6,692 nt of DNA. Origin: Chitinispirillaceae bacterium. GTDB taxonomy: Bacteria; Fibrobacterota; Chitinivibrionia; Chitinivibrionales; Chitinispirillaceae. Made by a program: the position numbers and the translations under genes. The stretch is taken from NCBI GenBank assembly GCA_016926315.1, contig JAFGOU010000547.1, positions 1 to 6,692 on the forward strand. Reading direction: 5' to 3'. Positions within the stretch are counted from its first letter, which is position 1; each line of letters starts with the position of its first letter. The notes beneath the pieces are model-generated. The model was not told the origin of the DNA, made no database searches, and was given only the letters and a program-made list of their open reading frames with translations. Shown here one piece after another: positions 1 to 5,552 of the stretch.

Positions 1-839
1 GTCTTGGATATTCGGTCAGGGTCCTTACCCTGCCGGGCGACCCTCACGCCGCCCGGTTTCGTGAAAACGGGATCGATGTCAGGTACGGCAATGTTGCGGA
101 CGCCGACCAATGCCGCGGTCTGTGCGACGGTGTGAGTGCGGTGCTGCATCTTGCAGCGATCATCATCACCCCTGACGACTCCCTGTATACCTCCATCAAC
201 GCGGGCGGCACCAGGAACATGGTGCGCGAGGCGCAGTCTGCCGGCGTGTCGCATTTTATCCATGTCTCGTCCGCATCGGTGGTCTATCCCCGGCCCACTC
301 CATACTCAATCTCAAAGCGGCTTGCCGAAGAGTGTGTCAGGAAGTCGAAGCTGTCGTGGACCATTGTCAGGCCGACACTGGTGTATGGAGAGCGCGGCGG
401 CCAGGAGTTCGACATGTTTTTAAGGTACCTCAAGCGGTTTCCGGTGGTGCCGTTCATCGGCAGGGGCGGGGCGCTCAAGCGGCCGGTGTACGTGGGTGAT
501 GTGGTTGACGGATTGGCAAAACTGGCCACCAGGGAATCCGGCACCGGAAACGTGTACAATTTCAGCGGGAAAACCGCGATAGCCATCGGTGATTTTGCCC
601 GGCTCTGCCTTGCCTTTTCCGGTTTGCACCGCAGGCGGCTGGTGCCTCTTCCGGTGTGGTTCTGCTGCGGCTTCGCAGCGCTTCTGAAAAAGGTGATGAC
701 CGACCCGCCGCTCAAATGGAGCGTGATCGCCGGCATAACACAGGATGCGGACCTCGACCCGTCCACCGCGATACGCGATCTCGGTTATGCACCTTCAGGG
801 GTCGAGGATATGCTGCCGCGCTGTTTTCCCCGCCGCTGA
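1..839 (+). CDS. NAD-dependent epimerase/dehydratase (extended/atypical SDR), 5'-truncated by window edge
   Basis: The reading frame is open from the first complete codon (position 3) to the TGA at 837-839, giving 278 residues. The apparent GTG start at 132 is internal, because good SDR sequence (LGYSVRVLTLPGD) precedes it. The glycine-rich NAD-binding motif and perhaps 25-30 residues must lie upstream of the window. Visible SDR marks are the strand-4 motif AVLHLAA (from 138), the active-site serine strand HVSSASVVY (from 261), and the YxxxK catalytic pair with Tyr at 303-305 and Lys at 315-317. The C-terminal half (RPVYVGDVVDGLAKL, from 480) is the usual substrate-side segment of sugar-nucleotide epimerases and related NDUFA9-like or 3-beta-HSD-like proteins. 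The protein is probably a cytosolic oxidoreductase or epimerase acting on a sugar nucleotide or lipid-linked substrate; the exact substrate cannot be read. It is followed after one base by a membrane protein gene, so the two are probably cotranscribed. Family is firm, specificity unknown. Confidence 0.9.
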   Translation, partial: LGYSVRVLTLPGDPHAARFRENGIDVRYGNVADADQCRGLCDGVSAVLHLAAIIITPDDSLYTSINAGGTRNMVREAQSAGVSHFIHVSSASVVYPRPTPYSISKRLAEECVRKSKLSWTIVRPTLVYGERGGQEFDMFLRYLKRFPVVPFIGRGGALKRPVYVGDVVDGLAKLATRESGTGNVYNFSGKTAIAIGDFARLCLAFSGLHRRRLVPLPVWFCCGFAALLKKVMTDPPLKWSVIAGITQDADLDPSTAIRDLGYAPSGVEDMLPRCFPRR

Positions 840-840
840 T

Positions 841-2565
841 ATGGCTCAAAACGGGCCATCAATGGATAGAGTGAGCGAATACCGGCCGGGTGTCCCTGCC
901 GCAGCGCTTCTCGCCGGTCTCGCAGCGGCATTTTTCGCATGGTATCCGGTAAGCGACGGCGACATCTTCTGGCACCTTGCCGCAGGCAGGGAGATCGCGG
1001 CCTCCGGTGCGGTACCGCATTCCGACCCGTTTTCATTCACCTCGCAGCCGGAGTGGCGGTGGACCGACCTCCACTGGCTCTACCAGCTCTGCATGCACGG
1101 GATCCATTATGCCGCGGGGCTCTGGGGGATCGTTGCCGCGAACAGCCTCCTTTTCGGCCTTTCGGCCGCGCTGTTGTTCCTGTCAATTTCGCCGCGCGGC
1201 GCCGCCGCCTGGCTCGCGCTTTTTCTCTGGCTGGCGGCGCTGTATGAGGTGCGCTACCTGGTGCCGCACCGCCCCGTTGTTTTTTCGCTTCTCTTTTTTG
1301 CGGCGTTTTTTTTCTGCCTGGAGCGGTATCGCCGCGGCGGGAGAAGCCGTTTCCTGTATGCGCTTCCCCTGCTGCAGGTTGTCTGGGTCAACTGCCAGCC
1401 GCTTTTTATTCTCGGCCCCACGCTTTTCGGGCTCTGGTACGCAGGGGAGTGGGCGGGAAGGCTGCTCAAGCGCGGCGGGGACGCGGGAACGGTCGCGGCA
1501 ACCAGGCCGCTGCCGGTCGTGGTGACCGGACTCCTGATCGTGGCTGCCTGCTTTGTCAATCCGTACGGTCATGAAGCGTTTTCTCTCGCCTTGCTTCACT
1601 TTGGCAGGACCGACCCGGCGCTTGCAAACCTTTTTGTCGCGCATATTCCCGAAAACGCGCCGCTGTGGTCGCTCTTCGGCACCCCGCAGGACCGTCTTGC
1701 CCATGCGACGCTGGCGCTCGGTCTCATTGCGGTCGCCATGATCGCGATCAAGCCGCGCCCGGTCAGATTTTCGCAGGCGTTGGTCGCGGCAGCGATGCTG
1801 TATCTGGCCGTGCGAAGTCAACGTAACATCGTGCTCTTTTTTTTCGCCGTGCTGCCGCTCATCACGGCCGTGATCGACCGGTGCGCGGCTGAAGCTGCAG
1901 GCTGCGGAAGGAGCAAAGCGCTTTCATGGACGGCGGCAGTCGCCGGCGTTCTGTTGGCGATCCTTTCGGTAAGTGCCATGGCGACGCACGGCCGCATGCT
2001 TTACGACTGTCGCGCCGCCAGGCAGCTCGCGCCCTTTTCTTTTCCTGTCGGAAGCGCGAAGTATCTGGACCGGCATGCCATTGCCGGCACCCTTTTCAAC
2101 GCCGACCGTCATGGCGGGTATCTGCTATGGTCGCGCTATCCGCCGCATCGCGTATTCGTGGATACCCGTTACGCCATAAGGCCGGCCGCCTATTTCGCAG
2201 AGTACCTGGCGCTGCTTGACGAACCTGATCTTTTCAGCGGCGTCTGCCGGAAGTTCGGCATTACGGCCGCGGTTCTCCCGCTTGCGCCGCTCTCCCGCTA
2301 CCACCCTCTTGCCGCGGCACTGGCGCGTGATCCCGGATGGCGGCTGGTGTTTGTCGACGCCGGTGAGGCGCTCTTTGTGCGGGATTCGCTTGCTCCCACG
2401 CCGGAGGTCAGGATTTCCTTGCCGGTGGTGGCGGATTCGATTGCCGCGGCTATTGCGGAGCGTTGGCGCCAAAGCCCGGTCCTTGCGCGTGAGGGCAGGG
2501 GTTATTTTGCGGCATTTTTGCGGGCGGTTGAGGCTGGAGAACATGCAAGCGAAGGAGGCAGATAG
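841..2565 (+). CDS. Multi-spanning membrane protein, GT-C glycosyltransferase-like, function unknown
   Basis: The protein has 574 residues from the ATG at 841, one base after the preceding stop. The frame is open further upstream, but that would overlap the epimerase gene deeply. ATG 862 is an alternative start; neither has a clear ribosome binding site. About ten hydrophobic segments are visible, roughly at residues 18-35, 93-116, 121-140, 145-160, 170-200, 224-240, 288-303, 310-324, 329-346 and 362-380. A soluble C-terminal domain of nearly 200 residues follows. After the first membrane segment comes SDGDIFWHLAAGREI (38-52), then HSDPFSFT (60-67). The D-G-D placed in the first external loop resembles the metal or donor-site acidic motif of GT-C glycosyltransferases. 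Other marks are RSQRNIVLFF (325-334), FNADRHGGYLLW (419-430) and VFVDTR (438-443). I recognise this pattern from unnamed bacterial membrane proteins. A glycan or lipid-linked sugar transfer role fits the neighbouring epimerase but is inference. T-rich runs (for example 1306-1313 and 1837-1844) encode Phe and do not break the frame. Confidence 0.85.
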   Translation: MAQNGPSMDRVSEYRPGVPAAALLAGLAAAFFAWYPVSDGDIFWHLAAGREIAASGAVPHSDPFSFTSQPEWRWTDLHWLYQLCMHGIHYAAGLWGIVAANSLLFGLSAALLFLSISPRGAAAWLALFLWLAALYEVRYLVPHRPVVFSLLFFAAFFFCLERYRRGGRSRFLYALPLLQVVWVNCQPLFILGPTLFGLWYAGEWAGRLLKRGGDAGTVAATRPLPVVVTGLLIVAACFVNPYGHEAFSLALLHFGRTDPALANLFVAHIPENAPLWSLFGTPQDRLAHATLALGLIAVAMIAIKPRPVRFSQALVAAAMLYLAVRSQRNIVLFFFAVLPLITAVIDRCAAEAAGCGRSKALSWTAAVAGVLLAILSVSAMATHGRMLYDCRAARQLAPFSFPVGSAKYLDRHAIAGTLFNADRHGGYLLWSRYPPHRVFVDTRYAIRPAAYFAEYLALLDEPDLFSGVCRKFGITAAVLPLAPLSRYHPLAAALARDPGWRLVFVDAGEALFVRDSLAPTPEVRISLPVVADSIAAAIAERWRQSPVLAREGRGYFAAFLRAVEAGEHASEGGR

Positions 2566-2572
2566 TCATAGG

Positions 2573-2596
2573 GGCATCGATGCCGATCTTTTTTTT
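2573..2596 (+). terminator. Possible weak intrinsic terminator after the membrane protein gene
   Basis: A perfect palindrome GGCATCGATGCC (2573-2584) starts 7 bases after the stop codon. It can fold as a 4-bp GC-rich stem with a TCGA tetraloop. Four bases later comes a run of eight T (2589-2596). Position and T tract suit rho-independent termination, but the stem is short, so this is a weak call. Confidence 0.4.
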
Positions 2597-2598
2597 CA

Positions 2599-2626
2599 TG
2601 TGGCACTGCCTTTAGATTGTGCCACA
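2599..2626. repeat. Inverted repeat, 8-bp arms with 12-base loop
   Basis: TGTGGCAC (2599-2606) and GTGCCACA (2619-2626) are perfect reverse complements separated by 12 bases. No T tract follows the right arm, so it does not look like a second terminator. It lies about 90 bases upstream of the promoter proposed for the Rrf2 gene. It could be an operator, an RNA hairpin that protects the upstream transcript's 3' end, or chance. Confidence 0.5.
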
Positions 2627-2645
2627 CCGTGATGGTACCACACCG
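2622..2645. repeat. Two direct repeats CCACACCG, 16-base period
   Basis: CCACACCG occurs at 2622-2629 and again at 2638-2645. The first copy overlaps the right arm of the inverted repeat at 2599-2626. The palindrome TGGTACCA (2633-2640) sits between and partly inside the second copy. The 16-base period is about one and a half helical turns, so the two copies would not face the same side of the DNA. Regulatory meaning is unproven. Confidence 0.35.
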
Positions 2646-2714
2646 AATGTGCGGGAGTCTGCTGGCTCATGGCATGCCTTTTCGTTTCGCATCACTGCGC
2701 CATCAGCACCGGTA

Positions 2715-2743
2715 TTGAAACCTCTCCACGCACAAGTTATTTT
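2715..2743 (+). promoter_or_regulatory. Candidate sigma70-type promoter for the Rrf2-family gene
   Basis: TTGAAA (2715-2720) and TATTTT (2738-2743) are separated by exactly 17 bases and lie in the AT-richest part of the 265-base gap. Transcription would start near 2750, leaving a leader of about 80 bases before the ATG at 2831. Rrf2 regulators often control their own promoter, and AT-rich sequence continues just downstream (2744-2766), but I see no clean dyad matching a known IscR or CymR site. The call is based on consensus match and position only. Confidence 0.55.
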
Positions 2744-2830
2744 CATTACTAAGTTGATAAACAATTGCGAAAGCTCGTCATTATCCGTCAATGGGCAGAT
2801 GACCGGGAAACTCAGCCGGAGAAACAAGAC

Positions 2831-3265
2831 ATGAAACTGTCAACAAAATGCAGGTACGGGCTGCGGGCCGCGATCGACATCGCGGGCTTTTACGGCAAGG
2901 CGCCGGCAAAGCGCAAGGACATTGCGAAAAAGCAGAACCTCTCCAGCTCCTATCTTGAGAACATCCTGCTGGTGCTGCGAAACCACGATATCATCGAGAC
3001 CGCCAGGGGGGTAAACGGGGGGTATGTGCTCTGCCGTAAACCTTCGGAGATAACGGCCTACGATATCGTGAACGCACTCGAAGGGCCGCTTTCACTCGTC
3101 GAATGTATTGACAAACCAAAAACATGCCGCCGGTCCGTTGATTGCGTCACACGGGTCGTATGGCAGGAGCTTGCCGGTGCTTTCCGCACCTCGCTCGGCG
3201 CCATCACCCTGCAGGATCTGCTCGCGCGCGAAAAAAAGAGCGGTGCGATCGATTATGCCATATGA
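2831..3265 (+). CDS. Rrf2/IscR-family transcriptional regulator with three-cysteine sensor motif
   Basis: The protein has 144 residues. ATG 2831 is chosen because GGAGA (2818-2822) sits 8 bases upstream and the protein then begins MKLSTKCRYGLRAAIDIA, the typical Rrf2 N-terminus. The frame is open further upstream but has no family similarity there. The winged helix-turn-helix covers about residues 1-75, with the recognition region near 28-50 (KDIAKKQNLSSSYLENIL) and the wing at ARGVNGGYVL (58-67). Cysteines 92, 99 and 105 (C-x6-C-x5-C) occupy the place where IscR binds a [2Fe-2S] cluster; IscR uses C-x5-C-x5-C plus a histidine three residues after the last cysteine. Here that residue is Arg108. 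Two further cysteines, Cys7 and Cys68, lie in the DNA-binding part. Known roles of the family are Fe-S sensing (IscR), nitric oxide sensing (NsrR) and cysteine-metabolism control (CymR). The neighbouring acyltransferase genes suggest control of sulfur amino acid synthesis; that is inference. Confidence 0.93.
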   Translation: MKLSTKCRYGLRAAIDIAGFYGKAPAKRKDIAKKQNLSSSYLENILLVLRNHDIIETARGVNGGYVLCRKPSEITAYDIVNALEGPLSLVECIDKPKTCRRSVDCVTRVVWQELAGAFRTSLGAITLQDLLAREKKSGAIDYAI

Positions 3266-3382
3266 ACAATCAGCACGGCTTCCCTCGATACACCGCTGCG
3301 CGGCACTCGGGAAGCGGCGGAACGGCGCTCTTCAACCGCCGGAAACCGACGCTGCGATTGACGACCATAAGGGTCTGATACC
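3266..3382 (+). other. 117-base spacer with two adjacent potential hairpins and the RBS of the MetA-like gene
   Basis: The spacer between the Rrf2 gene and the MetA-like gene is GC-rich. GCTTCCC (3278-3284) pairs with GGGAAGC (3309-3315) and encloses a smaller stem, CCGC (3293-3296) with GCGG (3300-3303). Directly next to it GGCGG (3316-3320) pairs with CCGCC (3336-3340). No T tract follows either stem, so they are not typical terminators. AAGGG (3369-3373), 9 bases before ATG 3383, is a good ribosome binding site. I find no match to the SAM or T-box riboswitch core motifs I know. An open frame of 38 codons runs from ATG 3262 (overlapping the Rrf2 stop) to 3378, without a clear ribosome binding site. 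Confidence 0.4.
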
Positions 3383-4276
3383 ATGACGATCATTCTGCCG
3401 AAAAATTATCATATTCAGGAGGCGCTGGAAAAGAGCAGAATCCTCTGCATCGATCCCGAAAAGGCGGCGAAAGAGGATATCCGCGCCCTGCGCATCGGCA
3501 TCCTGAACATCATGCCCGAGGCCGAGACGTACGAATACAGCCTGCTCCACCCGCTGGGACGATCGGTGCTTCAGATCGACCCGGTGTGGATACGGCTCAA
3601 TTCTCACGCGTATTCGAGCACCGACCGCTCCCACCTTGAACACTTTTACCAGCCGTTCGAGGAGGCGGTCGACAAAAAACATCTCGACGGACTGCTGCTG
3701 ACCGGCGCGCCGGTGGAAAATATAGAATTCGACAAGGTTAATTACTGGGAGGAGCTCAAGCGCATACTGCGCTATGCCCGGAAGAACATCGCCTCAACGC
3801 TCGGCATCTGCTGGGGCGGGCTGGCGATCGCCAAATACCTCGGCATCGACAAGGAGCGATACCCTAAAAAAATTTTCGGGGTGTACAAAACAGAAAACCT
3901 CGACCGCGACCACCGCATCACCGGCGATATGGACGACACCTTCTGGTGCGCGCAGAGCAGGCACGCAGGCATTGCCGACGGGGTGCTCGAAACGGCGCGC
4001 GACGAGGGTGCGGTCAACCTGCTTGCTTACGCAAAGGGAGCGGGGTATACCATTTTCGAAAGCGCGGACCAGCGGTTTCTGGTCCATATCGGTCACCCCG
4101 AGTATGAGCCCGGGCGGCTTATCGAAGAGTACGAACGCGACCGGAAAAAAGGACGGACCGACGTGGATGCGCCGCAGAACCTCGACCTGGCTGAACCGAA
4201 AAACATTTGGCGGACCCATAGGAACGAATTTTTCTCACAGTGGGTCAAGTATATTCACGAAACAACAAAGTACTAA
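3383..4276 (+). CDS. Divergent MetA-family homoserine O-acyltransferase-like protein (probably acetyl-CoA dependent)
   Basis: The protein has 297 residues, near the family's usual 300-310, with ribosome binding site AAGGG 9 bases before the ATG. MetA enzymes (HTS family, glutamine-amidotransferase-like fold) acylate the hydroxyl of L-homoserine in methionine synthesis. The catalytic triad is present: Cys143 in STLGICWGG, His238 and Glu240 in HIGHPEYE, matching E. coli Cys142, His235 and Glu237. Other conserved blocks are LNIMP (41-45), LLLTGAPVE (104-112), the SR of QSRHAG (191-196) and the C-terminal W-R-T-H-R-N segment (276-281). Glu112 in TGAPVE matches the Glu that gives acetyl-CoA preference in Bacillus cereus HTA, where succinyl-CoA enzymes have Gly. 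Odd points are MPEA at 44-47, where characterised members have lysine in the fourth place (MP-x-K), and CWGGLA in place of the usual CW-x-x-QA. MetA-like proteins in some lactobacilli are serine acetyltransferases, so homoserine is likely but not certain. The neighbours are an Rrf2 regulator and a true serine acetyltransferase, which supports sulfur amino acid synthesis. Confidence 0.87.
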   Translation: MTIILPKNYHIQEALEKSRILCIDPEKAAKEDIRALRIGILNIMPEAETYEYSLLHPLGRSVLQIDPVWIRLNSHAYSSTDRSHLEHFYQPFEEAVDKKHLDGLLLTGAPVENIEFDKVNYWEELKRILRYARKNIASTLGICWGGLAIAKYLGIDKERYPKKIFGVYKTENLDRDHRITGDMDDTFWCAQSRHAGIADGVLETARDEGAVNLLAYAKGAGYTIFESADQRFLVHIGHPEYEPGRLIEEYERDRKKGRTDVDAPQNLDLAEPKNIWRTHRNEFFSQWVKYIHETTKY

Positions 4277-4352
4277 ACTGGATTCTCAGGAATAAAACCA
4301 TGATTGCCATGATCTTAACTATAGAATAAGACTTGTTGCTCATATTTTCCGT

Positions 4353-4381
4353 CTGACAAATATACGCAAAAAACGTCTATT
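4353..4381 (+). promoter_or_regulatory. Candidate promoter for the cysE-thiSGH unit
   Basis: The 150-base gap 4277-4426 is clearly more AT-rich than the genes. CTGACA (4353-4358) and TCTATT (4376-4381) are separated by 17 bases, five of six and four of six matches to the -35 and -10 consensus. Transcription would start near 4388, leaving about 39 bases before ATG 4427. I looked for the THI-box (TPP riboswitch) core in this gap and found neither the CUGAGA element nor its long conserved 3' block. No convincing terminator for the MetA-like gene is visible here, so read-through is possible. Confidence 0.4.
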
Positions 4382-4426
4382 TGCCTTACATCGTACCTGA
4401 ATACCCAACGATCGGGCGGCACAACC

Positions 4427-5323
4427 ATGGACAAGATGAATGTGTGGATGAACAGCGGGCTTCCCAACGTGGTTAAGCGGCTTCAGGCTGCCATCGGTGC
4501 GGACAACGACGCTCCGTCGCGTGAAGGGCTCGATTTTCCCGGCAGGAACGATATCTACGAAATTCTCGACGATCTGCTGGCGCTCCTGTTCCCCGGCTGC
4601 TTCAGCAAGGTGGCGGTTGCGCAGGCCGATCTCGCTTTTTTTCTGGCTGATACGATGCGCCACGTATCGTTCCGGCTCGGAAGGCACATCCGGGATGTGT
4701 TCACCTCCCGCTGCAAAAGGGACAAATGCGACAACTGCAACTGCGCTGACCGCGCCGACCGGGCGCTCGTCGAGCTGATTGAAGCGCTTCCCGATCTGCG
4801 TGCGGTCCTGCTTCAGGATATTCAGGCGGCGTTTGACGGTGACCCGGCCGCACATTATACCGATGAGATCGTCCTGAGCTACCCGTGCGTCGAGGCGATC
4901 GCGACCTATCGTATCGCCCATACGCTCTATGTGCTCGACGTTCCCATCATCCCGCGGATCATGGCGGAACGGGCCCATTCGCGCACCGGCATCGACATCC
5001 ATCCGGGTGCGGAGATCGCGCCAGGTTTTTTTATCGATCACGGCACCGGCGTGGTGATCGGCGAGACCACGCGCATCGGCAGGAATGTCAAGATTTATCA
5101 GGGCGTTACGCTGGGAGCGGTGTCGCCGTTCGATAGCAACGGAAAACCGCTCAGGGGGAAAAAACGCCATCCTGATATCGAGGACGACGTGATCATATAC
5201 GCCAACGCCACCATCCTCGGCGGGAAGACGGTTATCGGCAAGGGTGCGGTGATCGGCGGCAATACCTGGATCACCCGATCGGTTCCTGCGGGAGAAAAGG
5301 TGTTCAGCAGGCAAAAAACGTAA
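4427..5323 (+). CDS. cysE: Serine O-acetyltransferase (EpsC-type CysE)
   Basis: The protein has 298 residues. It transfers acetyl from acetyl-CoA to L-serine, giving O-acetylserine for cysteine synthesis in the cytosol. The N-terminal helical part contains GRNDIYEILDDLLALLFPG (39-57), a hallmark of the longer EpsC-type enzymes, and DGDPAA (137-142). From about residue 188 a left-handed beta-helix of hexapeptide repeats follows: TGIDIHPGAEI, FFIDHGTGVVIGET, VKIYQGVTLG, KKRHPDIEDDVIIYANATILGG, and VIGGNTWITRSVP. Asp204-His205 and His248 match the catalytic Asp157-His158 and His193 of E. coli CysE. The protein ends shortly after the last repeat. An unusual cysteine cluster CKRDKCDNCNC (96-106) lies in the N-terminal domain. 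ATG 4427 is used; ATG 4436 and 4448 in the same frame are possible alternatives because only a weak GGGCGG (4415-4420) precedes the first. thiS starts 15 bases after the stop, so this gene probably heads a cysE-thiS-thiG-thiH operon. Confidence 0.94.
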   Translation: MDKMNVWMNSGLPNVVKRLQAAIGADNDAPSREGLDFPGRNDIYEILDDLLALLFPGCFSKVAVAQADLAFFLADTMRHVSFRLGRHIRDVFTSRCKRDKCDNCNCADRADRALVELIEALPDLRAVLLQDIQAAFDGDPAAHYTDEIVLSYPCVEAIATYRIAHTLYVLDVPIIPRIMAERAHSRTGIDIHPGAEIAPGFFIDHGTGVVIGETTRIGRNVKIYQGVTLGAVSPFDSNGKPLRGKKRHPDIEDDVIIYANATILGGKTVIGKGAVIGGNTWITRSVPAGEKVFSRQKT

Positions 5324-5338
5324 ACGATCCGGACCCTT

Positions 5339-5542
5339 ATGGCAACCGTAACGATCAACGGAAAAACGCAGGAGATCGGCGAGACCGCCACCCTGCTTTC
5401 CTATCTTAACGATAAGCGGATCGACCCGACCGTGGTTGTCGCCGAAGTCAACGGACGTATCGTCACCAGGGAGCTGTTCGGCTCCCATACCCTTATAGCC
5501 GGCGACACGGTCGAACTGGTCCGTTTCGTCGGCGGAGGATAA
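5339..5542 (+). CDS. thiS: Sulfur carrier protein ThiS
   Basis: This small protein of 67 residues has the ubiquitin-like beta-grasp pattern: [10 protein letters not shown] at the start, [25 protein letters not shown] in the middle, [15 protein letters not shown] at the end. The C-terminal Gly-Gly is the site that ThiF adenylates and that becomes a thiocarboxylate, the sulfur donor for the thiamine thiazole. Length and ending are complete for the family. The gene lies 15 bases after cysE and 10 bases before thiG, a normal thi operon order. The start has no strong ribosome binding site, so it may rely on translational coupling with cysE. No thiF is in the window. Confidence 0.95.
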   Translation: MATVTINGKTQEIGETATLLSYLNDKRIDPTVVVAEVNGRIVTRELFGSHTLIAGDTVELVRFVGGG

Positions 5543-5552
5543 CACCGGTACC

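Noticed and set aside
132..839. GTG at 132 as the true start of the epimerase gene
   Set aside because: Upstream in-frame sequence back to position 3 reads as normal SDR sequence (strand 2 and the following region), so the gene is cut by the window edge and starts outside it.
1306..1313. T8 runs (also 1837-1844) as phase-variable slippage tracts
   Set aside because: They encode Phe in hydrophobic segments, the frame is intact, and runs of 8 T in Phe-rich membrane proteins are unremarkable.
1183..1821. 212-codon minus-strand open frame within the membrane protein gene
   Set aside because: It is antisense to a continuous gene with clear motifs; its Arg/Lys/Gln-rich translation is typical of the reverse of hydrophobic coding sequence.
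2612..2834. Two 71-codon open frames, one per strand, covering the intergenic region before the Rrf2 gene
   Set aside because: Neither has a credible ribosome binding site or recognisable sequence; the forward one runs through the proposed promoter and over the Rrf2 start.
3266..3382. SAM riboswitch before the MetA-like gene
   Set aside because: The spacer has stems but none of the conserved SAM-I or SAM-II core sequence I can recognise, and no expression-platform terminator.
4278..4292. ATTC-TCAG-GAAT hairpin as terminator of the MetA-like gene
   Set aside because: Only a 4-bp AT-rich stem with no T tract after it; too weak to call.
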